A stretch of DNA of 64,000 nt from contig NZ_CAMLDX010000003.1 of the NCBI RefSeq assembly GCF_946478885.1, positions 1 through 64,000 on the forward strand, in the 5' to 3' direction. Below the pieces are notes generated by a model. It was not told where the DNA came from, did no database searches, and was given only the letters and a program-made list of their open reading frames with translations. The translations under genes were made by a program, and so were the position numbers. This DNA is from an uncultured Bacillus sp. (GTDB lineage Bacteria; Bacillota; Bacilli; Bacillales_B; DSM-18226). This document shows positions 7,217-15,642 of this stretch, in pieces; within the stretch, counting starts at the first letter, position 1; each line of letters opens with the position of its first letter.

Positions 7217-7855
7217 ATGAGAAAAAACTCAAAGGATGAAATTGTTGCTGCCGCTATCTCATTGTTCAATACGAATGGATTCGATGGAACAACAATGCGG
7301 GATATAGCCAAAAACGCACAAGTGAATATAGCAAATATATCGTATTATTTTCAAAATAAAAAAGGGTTGCTTGAGCATTGTTTTACCATTTATTTTGAAC
7401 GGTATATGAAGGAGATTGAACGGGGAATAGAAAAAGAATTAGAAAAGGGATCGAGGTTGTGCTTGAAAGAGATTACAAAGAACCTTCTTGAATTTCAATG
7501 TGAAAATATTCAATTAACGCGTTTTGTATTGCGGGAAATATCGCTCGATTCCCAGACGGTCAGGGAAATCATGGCGTCCTATTTAGTGAAAGAACGCTAT
7601 TATTTGACGAAGATACTGGAATACGGTGTAGAAAAGCAGGAATATAAGAAGCTGAACAGCTATTATTTCATCATTCAATTAAAGGGCTTGTTATCCATGC
7701 CGTTTTTAAACAGTCATTATCTTTCAGAGGTTCTGCATATATTTCCCCATGAAAAGCATTTTTTTGAACGATATCTGATAGAAATGGTTCATTGGATTGA
7801 TAACACATTGACACCACCACAATTATGGAAGAAAGAACATTTCGCTCTATTATAA
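7217..7855 (+). CDS. refZ: TetR-family regulator of FtsZ positioning RefZ
   Basis: The 212-residue protein has an N-terminal TetR helix-turn-helix (about residues 8-55: AAISLFNTNGFDGTTMRDIAKNA... then ISYYFQNKKGLLEHCF) and an all-helical ligand/dimerisation domain. B. subtilis RefZ (YttP), of similar length and next to ytrP/dgcP as here, binds five chromosomal motifs near the poles and tunes FtsZ ring placement at sporulation. I chose the ATG at 7217 because GGGGAAGGAA lies directly upstream; longer in-frame starts have no ribosome site. Upstream sigma-H and Spo0A-like sites support sporulation-entry expression. Confidence 0.85.
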   Translation: MRKNSKDEIVAAAISLFNTNGFDGTTMRDIAKNAQVNIANISYYFQNKKGLLEHCFTIYFERYMKEIERGIEKELEKGSRLCLKEITKNLLEFQCENIQLTRFVLREISLDSQTVREIMASYLVKERYYLTKILEYGVEKQEYKKLNSYYFIIQLKGLLSMPFLNSHYLSEVLHIFPHEKHFFERYLIEMVHWIDNTLTPPQLWKKEHFALL

Positions 7856-7898
7856 GCACACCTCTCTGCCTGCTGTAATAGAGCGCTGCCTTTTTTTG
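7843..7898 (+). terminator. refZ terminator overlapping its stop codon
   Basis: CGCTCTATTATA (7843-7854) pairs with TGTAATAGAGCG (7874-7885), 11 of 12 positions, followed by CTGCC and seven Ts. The left arm includes the end of the refZ coding region. Confidence 0.7.
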
Positions 7899-7909
7899 TG
7901 TTACGGCCG

Positions 7910-8701
7910 TTAAAGAAGTAATTGCTCGAAGCCCTGCCCTAATTCTTTCGCTTGATGAGCATCTGAACCGTAAACGAGCGGAATATGCTTTTTCTTTGCG
8001 ATTTCAATCATCCAATCGGGTGGATACGGTTCACGGCACAGTGGTTTGGCAGTTCCTGCACCATTATAGTCAATCTCGTAGCCTTTTTCGCTGATCTTGT
8101 TTAAAATATCGAGCACAATGATTTTTTCGTCACCATGGAATGGGAAACGGTTTTGAAATTTATGGACAAGTGAAAGGTGTCCGATTCTTTTGGGCTTATA
8201 ATGGCCTAAATCAGATATAACGGACATGCGGACTGTTTCATAATATCTCTGATATACCGCTTCGGCAGAACCAAAGATTTCAATCATTTTTGCGAAATAT
8301 TGCGGACTATAATCGAGACAATAGTAGGAATCTTCATGCTTTAAAAAATGGACGGATAAAACAGCATCATCCAGCAAGAAGCCAAACTGATCTAAAAATT
8401 TCCTGGTCTCTTTTTCATAGCCTTCAATATAATCAATTTCAAGTCCTGTATGAATAAATATTTTACCTTGATAGAGCTTTTTTACCCGTTCTATTTCGGA
8501 AAAGTAATCATCCAGCTGCTCAATCTCCATTGCGCTATCCTTTTCAGGTGTTGTATCCGTGAATCCGGCAGGTAAAGGGGCATGCTCTGTAAAGGAAATT
8601 TCCTCTATCCCCAGTAAAAGCGCCGTTTCGATGTATTCCTCCAAAGTATCTTTTGTTCCATGTGGACAAAAGGGTGTGTGAACATGTCCATCTCTTTTCA
8701 T
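7910..8701 (-). CDS. hisJ: histidinol-phosphatase (PHP family)
   Basis: The 263-residue protein removes phosphate from L-histidinol phosphate, the penultimate step of histidine synthesis. It shows the PHP metal-binding motifs: DGHVHTPFCPHG at residues 4-15, the glutamate in GLEIDYI, the central DLGHYKP region and the final YGSDAHQAKELG. Length is close to B. subtilis HisJ (YtvP). It is not next to other his genes, as in B. subtilis. I chose the ATG at 8701, with GGGGGA 9 nt upstream, over an in-frame TTG six codons earlier. A TATAAT lies about 35 bp upstream on the same strand. Confidence 0.9.
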   Translation of the reverse strand: MKRDGHVHTPFCPHGTKDTLEEYIETALLLGIEEISFTEHAPLPAGFTDTTPEKDSAMEIEQLDDYFSEIERVKKLYQGKIFIHTGLEIDYIEGYEKETRKFLDQFGFLLDDAVLSVHFLKHEDSYYCLDYSPQYFAKMIEIFGSAEAVYQRYYETVRMSVISDLGHYKPKRIGHLSLVHKFQNRFPFHGDEKIIVLDILNKISEKGYEIDYNGAGTAKPLCREPYPPDWMIEIAKKKHIPLVYGSDAHQAKELGQGFEQLLL

Positions 8702-9043
8702 AAATGAATCCCCCAGCAAACTTCAACATAATTATATACGAAAATTTTTTTATTAAAATTTTATGATGATTTAAATCAAATTGTAAAGAAATATTGGATT
8801 AATTCAATAAAAAATAGAATTTATTAGTCAAAAATCATCGTTTACATGGTATCATAAAAGCATTAAAAACATAAATCCTTCTTTTGCTCAACAATAATCT
8901 ATCTGTGTCACAACATCTTAGTTCGCTTGTAAATAGCAATGAAGGGAGACAAACAGAAATTTGAGATTTTATTTATTTGACCTAATCTACCGTTTAATAT
9001 AAAAAAGAACTCGATTGGCTCGTTAAAGAACAGGGGGCTTACA
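8702..9043. other. AT-rich divergent intergenic region hisJ/ezrA
   Basis: About 340 bp lie between the divergent hisJ and ezrA starts. A TATAAT close to hisJ on the minus strand and TTGACC (8977-8982) with TATAAA (8998-9003, only 15 bp spacing) before ezrA are the only promoter-like elements I see. No gene or structured RNA was recognised. Confidence 0.4.
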
Positions 9044-10723
9044 ATGGAATACATCATTGGAGGAATATCACTTTTTTTTGGTATATTCCTGACCGGGTAT
9101 TTTATGAAGAAAAAGTATTATAAAGAATCAGATCGGCTTGAAAAATGGAAATTAGATATTCATTCACGTCCTGTTATAGAGGAAATGCAAAAGGTGAAAC
9201 AATTAAACATGAACGGCCAAACTGAGGAACATTTTGAAAAATGGCGACACGATTGGGATGAAATTATTACAGTCAAACTGCCGGATTTAGAGGAACTTTT
9301 ATTTGATGCCGAGGAATATATTGATAAATACCGATTTAAGAAGGCTAAAGCCGTTCAATTAGAAATTGAAAAGGTATTATCTGAGACAGAGGATAAAATT
9401 AAAACCATATTAAATGAATTACACGAACTGGTCGGCAGTGAAGAGAAGAATCGGAACGAAATTGAAGAATTGAAGGAAATTTATCGTGAAAGCAAAAAAA
9501 AGCTTTTGGCTCATCGTCATTCCTTTGGAAAATCAGAAAAGTATTTGGAGCAGAGATTGGATGAAGTGACCGAGAAATTTGCTCAATTTAATGAAAAGAC
9601 AACAGAAGGAAATTATTTAGACGCTCGGGAAGTTGTTTTGTCTATCCGAGGAGAATTAGAAAAAATTAAATCCGATATGGAATTGATCCCGGATTTACTC
9701 GTTGAGTGTCATTCGACTCTTCCTTTCCAACTATCTGAATTAAAGGAAGGGTTCAAGGAAATGATGACTCAAGGGTATATTCTTGATCATATACAAGTGG
9801 CGGAAAAGACAGAAGATATTTCTCAGGAGTTGGAGGCTTGTTTGACTCGTGTGGAGACGGCAGATTTAAATGGCATTCCGGAGAAAATCAATGCATGGAA
9901 AGAAACAATTGATGAACTATACGATTTATTAGAAAATGAAGTTCTTGCCAGACAAAAGATCGGGCAGACAGATAAAGAAATTCTATCCAAGCTTCGTGCG
10001 GCAAAAGTGGATAATCATGACTTGAAGAAGGAAATTGTCCAAATTCAGCAAAGCTATCATCTGGAAGAAGCGGATATAAGAGCAATTGAAAAATTAGAAA
10101 AACGTGTAGATGAACTGTTCAGGCGTTTTGAATTACTTGAACACAAGGTTAATGGAAATACGGCGGCCTACAGCCATCTAAATGATGAATTACTGGAAGT
10201 AAAAGAAACCATTGAAATGATTAGCGGGGAACAGACAACCTTAGCGGAGAGACTGCATGCATTGCGCAAAGATGAGTTGACTGCGAGAGAAAAGGTCAAA
10301 GATCTCAATAAAAGGATGACGGAGTCGATTCGTACCATTTCAAACAGCAATATTCCAGGTGTTTCGCTTGAATATAAATATTTAGTGAAGGATGCCCAGG
10401 AAAGCATTCAAAATGTTATGGCAAAACTAGACGAAAAACCGCTGAATATTCCTGTGGTACAACAATATTTAGAGGTGGCACTCCTCACGGCTGATAAAGT
10501 TGTATCTATAACAGACGAAATGATCGAAACAGCTAAGCTGGTAGAAAAGGTAATTCAATATGGAAACCGTTACCGCAGCCGTTACCCTTCAGTTAATCAA
10601 GGATTGACTGAAGCGGAAAAATCCTTCCGCAGGTATAATTATAAGGAAGCACTTGAACAAGCTGCCGCATCGATTGAAGAAATTGAACCAGGTGCAATAG
10701 AGAAAATAGAGGTTTTATTATAA
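9044..10723 (+). CDS. ezrA: septation ring formation regulator EzrA
   Basis: The 559-residue protein has one N-terminal membrane helix (residues 3-20) and then about 520 residues of spectrin-like helical/coiled-coil repeats, as in EzrA. Near the C-terminus the family QNR patch is visible as IQYGNRYRSRYPSV (about 513-526). EzrA binds FtsZ, prevents extra Z-rings, and helps shuttle PBP1 between side wall and septum. Length and the neighbours hisJ and nifZ match B. subtilis. The ATG has a weak AGGGGGC ribosome site. The identification rests on topology, the QNR patch and gene order. Confidence 0.95.
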   Translation: MEYIIGGISLFFGIFLTGYFMKKKYYKESDRLEKWKLDIHSRPVIEEMQKVKQLNMNGQTEEHFEKWRHDWDEIITVKLPDLEELLFDAEEYIDKYRFKKAKAVQLEIEKVLSETEDKIKTILNELHELVGSEEKNRNEIEELKEIYRESKKKLLAHRHSFGKSEKYLEQRLDEVTEKFAQFNEKTTEGNYLDAREVVLSIRGELEKIKSDMELIPDLLVECHSTLPFQLSELKEGFKEMMTQGYILDHIQVAEKTEDISQELEACLTRVETADLNGIPEKINAWKETIDELYDLLENEVLARQKIGQTDKEILSKLRAAKVDNHDLKKEIVQIQQSYHLEEADIRAIEKLEKRVDELFRRFELLEHKVNGNTAAYSHLNDELLEVKETIEMISGEQTTLAERLHALRKDELTAREKVKDLNKRMTESIRTISNSNIPGVSLEYKYLVKDAQESIQNVMAKLDEKPLNIPVVQQYLEVALLTADKVVSITDEMIETAKLVEKVIQYGNRYRSRYPSVNQGLTEAEKSFRRYNYKEALEQAAASIEEIEPGAIEKIEVLL

Positions 10724-10734
10724 AAGAATGCTTC

Positions 10735-10850
10735 AAAAAGAGGCTAGCTCATTAGCAGTTTGGATACCGTATCATACTTTGGCCTTAAAAGGACATAATC
10801 CGGGCAGATGTATGCGGGTTCAGACTCTGCTTTGAGGTATCCTCTTTTTC
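10735..10850 (+). terminator. branched hairpin/terminator-like structure between ezrA and nifZ
   Basis: AAAAAGA (10735-10741) pairs with TCTTTTT (10843-10849) and GGATACC (10762-10768) with GGTATCC (10836-10842), so the two helices stack. Two side hairpins are possible: GCT-CATT-AGC near 10744-10756, and GCAGA (10804-10808) with TCTGC (10826-10830). It probably ends the ezrA transcript but is more elaborate than a simple terminator. Confidence 0.45.
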
Positions 10851-10961
10851 ATTTCTTTTGCTGAAAGAAATGTGGGGATTTTTATCAGTATTTTTCAAAA
10901 TGAGCGGATTGTGTTAACATTTTATTTTAGCGAGCATTGAAGCCAAAGGCAGGGAAAGTGA

Positions 10962-12104
10962 ATGATTTATTTTGATAACAGTGCAACAACTAAGCCTTTT
11001 CCGGAAGTAATTGATTCATATGTGAAAGTTTCTACGGACTATTTTGCCAATCCATCCTCCTTGCACGGTTTTGGAGGACAGGCCGAAAAGCTGTTAAGCC
11101 AAGCAAGAGCCCAGATAGCGAAGCTTCTTTCTGTAAAATCCAGTGAAATAGTTTTCACATCAGGCGGGACAGAAGGAAATAATTTAGCCATTAAGGGCAC
11201 GGCATTTCAATATAAAAACAGAGGCAGGCATCTTATCACAACGATGATTGAACATCCCTCCGTAAGGGAGCCCTTTAAACAATTGGAGGCGTCCGGTTTT
11301 GAGGTCACCTATCTACCCGCTGATTCGTGCGGCAGAGTTCATGTAGAGGATATTCGGAAAGCGATTCGGCCTGACACGATTCTGATATCCGTCATGCATG
11401 TTAATAATGAAGTTGGCACCATTCAACCAATACAGGAAATTGGAAACTTGCTGCAGCAATATCCAAAAGTTATTTTCCATGTCGACCATGTCCAGGGAAT
11501 GGGGAAAATCCCGCTGCAGCTGTTAGACTCCCACATTGATCTTTGTACCATTTCAGCACATAAATTCCATGGCTTAAAAGGAAATGGTATATTGTATGTT
11601 CGCGATGGCGTCCGGTTGGAACCAGTACAGTCGGGTGGAAATCAGGAAGGAAAAAGACGAAGCGGTACGGAAAATGTGGCAGGTGCTGTGAGTATGGCAA
11701 AGGCACTGCGTCTCATTATGGATAAAATGATGAATGAAGGAGAATATTTATCCATGCTTTCACAGGCATTGAGAACCGGATTGGCAAAAATAGACGGTGT
11801 TGTCGTGAATACCCCTGAGAAATATGCTGCACCGCATATTTTAAGTATTTCCATTCCTCATATGAAATCGGAAGTAATCGTCCATTCCTTGGAAGAAAAG
11901 GATATCTATGTGTCAACCACCTCGGCATGTTCTTCCAAACAAAAGACGGTGAGCAGCACCCTTGCTGCAATGGAAGTTTCGCAGGAGATTGCCAGCAGTG
12001 CGATTCGCTTAAGCTTGTCCTATGCCAATACTATGGCTGAGACGGAAAAGGTCATACAAGCAGTGCAGGAAACAGTAGATGCATTAAGAAAGGTAATGAA
12101 ATAA
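10962..12104 (+). CDS. nifZ: cysteine desulfurase NifZ (IscS-like)
   Basis: This 380-residue PLP enzyme takes sulfur from cysteine and passes it to ThiI. It starts MIYFDNSATTKP; the PLP lysine is K201 in SAHKFHG; the persulfide-carrying cysteine is C323 in TSACSSK on the mobile loop. TSGGTEGNN (about 67-75) and SGGNQEGKRRSGTEN are class-V aminotransferase motifs. Its stop is one base from the thiI start, the same dedicated pairing known in B. subtilis for 4-thiouridine synthesis in tRNA. ATG follows GGGAAAG. Confidence 0.95.
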   Translation: MIYFDNSATTKPFPEVIDSYVKVSTDYFANPSSLHGFGGQAEKLLSQARAQIAKLLSVKSSEIVFTSGGTEGNNLAIKGTAFQYKNRGRHLITTMIEHPSVREPFKQLEASGFEVTYLPADSCGRVHVEDIRKAIRPDTILISVMHVNNEVGTIQPIQEIGNLLQQYPKVIFHVDHVQGMGKIPLQLLDSHIDLCTISAHKFHGLKGNGILYVRDGVRLEPVQSGGNQEGKRRSGTENVAGAVSMAKALRLIMDKMMNEGEYLSMLSQALRTGLAKIDGVVVNTPEKYAAPHILSISIPHMKSEVIVHSLEEKDIYVSTTSACSSKQKTVSSTLAAMEVSQEIASSAIRLSLSYANTMAETEKVIQAVQETVDALRKVMK

Positions 12105-12105
12105 C

Positions 12106-13311
12106 ATGAACTATGATCGAATATTGATTCGCTACGGAGAACTTTCGACAAAAGGGAGAAACCGGAATGTCTTTGTTGAAAAATTAGGGAGAAGTATCCG
12201 GTATGCATTACATGATTTTCCAAATATTAAAATAAAAAGTACAAGAGATCGAATGTATATACAGCTTAACGGAGAAAACAGCCGGGAAATGATAGACCGT
12301 TTGCAGGGGGTTTTTGGTATTCAGTCTTTCAGTCCGGTGATAAAAACGGGAAAAGAACTCGAACAAATTAAAGAGACGGCACTGCACCTTTTTAAAAAGG
12401 TATACCATGAAGGAAGCACGTTTAAGATTACAACTAAGCGAGCAGATAAAACCTTTTATATGGATACAGATGAGATGAACCATGCGTTAGGCGGACATAT
12501 ATTACAAAATGTTCCGAATGTGAAGGTTCATGTAAAACAGCCAGATATCAATTTACAAATTGAGATTCGGTCTGAGGCTGTTTATATTTTCTGTGAGATA
12601 TACCAGGGAGCAGGAGGCCTTCCCGCTGGATCCGGCGGAAAGGCGATGCTGATGCTTTCCGGCGGAATTGATAGCCCTGTAGCTGGTTACTTGTCAATGA
12701 AACGGGGATTAGAAGTAGAAGGGGTTCATTTTTTCAGCCCTCCCTTTACAAGTGAACGAGCAAAGCAGAAGGTATTGGATTTAGCAGGAAAATTATCTGA
12801 GAGGAATGGCCATTTTCGCCTTCATATTGTTCCGTTTACAGAAATTCAGCAATTAATTCATAAGCAAATACCGGAGAACTATACGATGACGGCTACAAGA
12901 CGAATGATGCTACGAATCACCGATGCACTGAGAGAACGGCAGGAGGCACTGGCTATTGTTACCGGTGAAAGCCTAGGACAGGTAGCCAGCCAAACGATCG
13001 AAAGCATGTATGCGATAAATGAAGTGACGAATACGCCTATTTTACGACCATTGATTATGATGGATAAGCCGGAAATTATCCAAATCGCACAGGATATTGA
13101 AACATTTGAAATTTCTAATCGTCCATATGAGGATTGCTGTACAATTTTTGTTCCGCCTTCACCAAAAACGAAACCGAAACGGGATAAAGTCATTCGTTAT
13201 GAAAGTTTTTTTGATTTTGACCCCTATATTCAAAAAGCGGTGGAACAGACAGAAATCATTCTAATCAAACCGGAAGCACCATCATTGAATGAATTGGAAG
13301 AGCTTTTTTAA
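12106..13311 (+). CDS. thiI: tRNA 4-thiouridine synthetase ThiI
   Basis: The 401-residue protein has an N-terminal ferredoxin-like and THUMP region (about 1-165) that binds tRNA, and a PP-loop ATP-pyrophosphatase domain with SGGIDS at residues 185-190. It adenylates U8 of tRNA and inserts sulfur delivered by NifZ. The C-terminal rhodanese domain of the E. coli enzyme is absent, as usual in Bacillus, so sulfur must come directly from the adjacent desulfurase. It follows nifZ with a one-base gap and is probably co-translated. Confidence 0.96.
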   Translation: MNYDRILIRYGELSTKGRNRNVFVEKLGRSIRYALHDFPNIKIKSTRDRMYIQLNGENSREMIDRLQGVFGIQSFSPVIKTGKELEQIKETALHLFKKVYHEGSTFKITTKRADKTFYMDTDEMNHALGGHILQNVPNVKVHVKQPDINLQIEIRSEAVYIFCEIYQGAGGLPAGSGGKAMLMLSGGIDSPVAGYLSMKRGLEVEGVHFFSPPFTSERAKQKVLDLAGKLSERNGHFRLHIVPFTEIQQLIHKQIPENYTMTATRRMMLRITDALRERQEALAIVTGESLGQVASQTIESMYAINEVTNTPILRPLIMMDKPEIIQIAQDIETFEISNRPYEDCCTIFVPPSPKTKPKRDKVIRYESFFDFDPYIQKAVEQTEIILIKPEAPSLNELEELF

Positions 13312-13383
13312 CGAACTAAAAAATACACATTAAGAATGTATATTTTTGTTAAAATTTTGTGAACAATTACCAAAGTGGTTGTT

Positions 13384-13413
13384 GTATGAAGACATGTGAT
13401 TTTACACAATCTA
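13384..13413 (+). promoter_or_regulatory. putative sigma-G promoter of sspA
   Basis: GTATG (13384-13388) resembles a sigma-G -35 and CAATCTA (13407-13413), 18 bp downstream, resembles the -10. The match is weak on the -10 side, and it would leave only a very short leader before the ribosome site at 13421. The assignment rests mainly on the known forespore control of sspA-type genes. Confidence 0.3.
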
Positions 13414-13436
13414 AACTCACAAGGAGGTGAAATCAC

Positions 13437-13637
13437 ATGGCAAACAACAACTCAAACAATCTAGTGGTTCCTGGTGTTGAACAAGCTCTGGAACAAATGA
13501 AATATGAAATTGCATCAGAGTTTGGCGTAAACCTTGGTGCTGACACGACATCCCGTGCGAACGGATCTGTCGGTGGTGAGATTACAAAACGTTTAGTGCA
13601 AATGGCTGAACAGCAAATCGGCGGTTTTACCCGCTAA
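13437..13637 (+). CDS. sspA: alpha/beta-type small acid-soluble spore protein
   Basis: The 66-residue DNA-binding spore protein has both family signatures: [10 protein letters not shown] (22-31), containing the EFG germination-protease site, and [12 protein letters not shown] (about 43-54). It coats forespore DNA, giving UV and heat resistance, and is degraded by Gpr at germination. A strong AAGGAGGTGA lies 6 nt upstream of the ATG. Placement after thiI matches sspA of B. subtilis. A perfect 10-bp inverted repeat flanks the ribosome site (13393-13402 / 13430-13439). Confidence 0.97.
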   Translation: MANNNSNNLVVPGVEQALEQMKYEIASEFGVNLGADTTSRANGSVGGEITKRLVQMAEQQIGGFTR

Positions 13638-13661
13638 CCATAAGTGAATAAAGATGGCTAC

Positions 13662-13695
13662 AAGGAGCGGGATCTTATATCCTGCTCCTTTTTAT
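13662..13695 (+). terminator. sspA terminator
   Basis: GGAGCGGGA pairs with TCCTGCTCC around a TCTTATA loop, followed by TTTTTAT. Confidence 0.85.
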
Positions 13696-13822
13696 ATTTT
13701 AATCCCTGATCATCCATTCGCCACAAATTAGGACTTAGTCATAATAACTGGTTAAAATTTTTTGCTTCATTTCTTCGAATTTGTGGTATGATGTAATTCA
13801 GATGATCTGGAGGCGAAAGAAA

Positions 13823-15409
13823 ATGAAACGAGAAGATTTAATTGCTCCGAGACAATATAATCTTGTTTCGGAAATTGAAGGTTATGCAAATCAAGAGGGG
13901 AAGATAGCCATCAAATGGGAAAGCCAGGATGGTGATACCAAGGAGATTACTTATAAGGCATTAATTGCAGCAGCTAATAGAATTGGAAATGTGTTCTTAG
14001 AAAAAGGCTTGAAAAAAGGGGATGTAGTACTGGTAATCATGCCCCGTCTGATTGAAGCTTACCAAGTATACTTAGCTGCATTAAAAATCGGTCTAGTTGT
14101 TATTCCAAGCTCTGAAATGCTCCGGACAAAGGATCTGCAATATAGAATTTCTCATGGAGAAGTAAAGGCTGTTATCAGTTATTATTCATATACGAATGAG
14201 TTTGAGCCAATACAAGAAATGGAGCGGATTACGAAATTTGTTATTGGCAGAGAGCATGAAGGATGGAATTATCTTGAAGAACAAGCAAAAAACACCTCGG
14301 AAGAACTGAAGATGGCTAACACATCAAGTGGTGATATGGCCTTTTTATCTTATACATCCGGGACAACTGGAAATCCTAAGGCGGTCGTCCATACACATGG
14401 CTGGGCATATGCTCATCTACGAACAGCTGCCCCAAATTGGCTTTGTATCAATGAAGGAGATACTGTTTGGGCAACAGCAGGTCCGGGGTGGATGAAGTGG
14501 ATCTGGAGCCCGTTTTTAGCTGTTCTCGGCTCCGGCGCAACAGGTATTTCTTATCAAGGAAAATTTGAACCGGAAACATATTTGCAATTATTAAAAAAAT
14601 ATGAAGTAAATGTGCTCTGTTGTACCCCGACAGAATATCGTTTAATGGCAAAAGTGGATCATTTGCATGAATATGATCTTTCGTCTATTCATAGTGCTGT
14701 ATCGGCGGGTGAGCCGTTAAACAGGGAAGTCATCGAAATTTTTAATAAGAACTTTCATTTAAAAGTTCGGGATGGCTATGGTCAAACTGAAAATACCCTG
14801 TTGGTAGGAATCACCAAAGATATCGATCTGAAACCTGGTTCAATGGGGAAACCGACACCGGGTAACCATGTAGAAATCATTAATGAAGCGGGAGAGCCCT
14901 GCGCTGTTGGTGAAGTCGGAGATATTGCTGTGCATCGTGAAACTCCGGCATTATTCAAAGAGTACTATAAAGATCCTGAAAGAACGGCTATGCAGTATCG
15001 TGGTGATTACTATGTAACCGGTGATCGAGCTAGAAAAGATGAAGAAGGTTATTACTGGTTTGAAGGACGCAGTGATGATATTATTATCAGTTCAGGTTAT
15101 ACCATTGGACCATTCGAAGTGGAGGATGCACTTGTCAAACATCCTCTTGTAAAGGAATGTGCGGTCATTGCTAGTCCGGATAAGGACCGTGGCAATGTTG
15201 TAAAAGCCTTTATCGTCTTAAAGGATGGAATAAAGGATAATCTTTCAGATTTAATAAAAGTACTTCAGCATCATGTTAAAGAAATGACTGCACCGTATAA
15301 GTATCCGCGTAAAATCGAATTTGTACAGCAGCTCCCAAAGACGAATTCAGGAAAAATCCGTCGTGTTGAACTTAGAAATCGTGAATTGGGAATAATCAGC
15401 GAAGATTGA
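13823..15409 (+). CDS. ytcI: acyl-CoA synthetase (AcsA-like, YtcI/MbcS type)
   Basis: This 528-residue ANL-superfamily enzyme has the AMP-binding P-loop YTSGTTGNPKAVVH (about 176-189), the adenylate motif DGYGQTEN (about 315-322), the hinge/ligand motif YVTGD, and the catalytic C-terminal lysine in TNSGKIRR. It activates a carboxylic acid with ATP and CoA. Position between sspA and sppA matches B. subtilis ytcI; the Listeria relative MbcS prefers branched short-chain acids feeding branched-chain lipid synthesis, a plausible role here. The ATG at 13823 has GGAGGCG upstream, better than a start 14 codons earlier. Confidence 0.88.
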   Translation: MKREDLIAPRQYNLVSEIEGYANQEGKIAIKWESQDGDTKEITYKALIAAANRIGNVFLEKGLKKGDVVLVIMPRLIEAYQVYLAALKIGLVVIPSSEMLRTKDLQYRISHGEVKAVISYYSYTNEFEPIQEMERITKFVIGREHEGWNYLEEQAKNTSEELKMANTSSGDMAFLSYTSGTTGNPKAVVHTHGWAYAHLRTAAPNWLCINEGDTVWATAGPGWMKWIWSPFLAVLGSGATGISYQGKFEPETYLQLLKKYEVNVLCCTPTEYRLMAKVDHLHEYDLSSIHSAVSAGEPLNREVIEIFNKNFHLKVRDGYGQTENTLLVGITKDIDLKPGSMGKPTPGNHVEIINEAGEPCAVGEVGDIAVHRETPALFKEYYKDPERTAMQYRGDYYVTGDRARKDEEGYYWFEGRSDDIIISSGYTIGPFEVEDALVKHPLVKECAVIASPDKDRGNVVKAFIVLKDGIKDNLSDLIKVLQHHVKEMTAPYKYPRKIEFVQQLPKTNSGKIRRVELRNRELGIISED

Positions 15410-15443
15410 TTGCAAACGGCAACTGTCCTTTTGTTCGTTAAAT

Positions 15444-15528
15444 AGGAGCTACCCCAAAAAGGTGTCAGGCATCCACGATTGGATATGGTTGTGTGGTGCC
15501 TGACACCTTTGCTTTCGGGGATACTCCT
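15444..15528. repeat. GGTGTCAGGCA palindromic repeat, copy 1
   Basis: GGTGTCAGGCA (15461-15471) and TGCCTGACACC (15497-15507) are a perfect 11-bp inverted pair, flanked by an outer pair CCCC/GGGG and AGGAG/TCCT. The same core occurs at four other intergenic places in this window. This copy lies between ytcI and sppA. Confidence 0.85.
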
Positions 15529-15580
15529 ATGTTTTTCTTTTTGTCAAAGTGAATGGTTTTTTACAAAAACTTGAAAATGA

Positions 15581-15608
15581 TGAAACCAATGGGCAGATTA
15601 ACCGTATA
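15581..15608 (+). promoter_or_regulatory. sigma-W promoter of sppA-yteJ
   Basis: TGAAAC (15581-15586), exactly 16 bp, then CGTATA (15603-15608) is an excellent match to the extracytoplasmic sigma-W consensus. sppA-yteJ is a known sigma-W operon in B. subtilis (response to lantibiotics and envelope stress). Confidence 0.85.
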
Positions 15609-15642
15609 ATATGTAGACTGCAATATCAAAGGAGATGAAGAA

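Noticed and set aside
10724..10961. TPP, T-box or other known riboswitch upstream of nifZ-thiI
   Set aside because: None of the conserved core motifs of these riboswitches is visible; only an unnamed branched hairpin remains.
13781..13822. Longer ytcI start 14 codons upstream
   Set aside because: No ribosome site; GGAGGCG precedes the ATG at 13823 instead.
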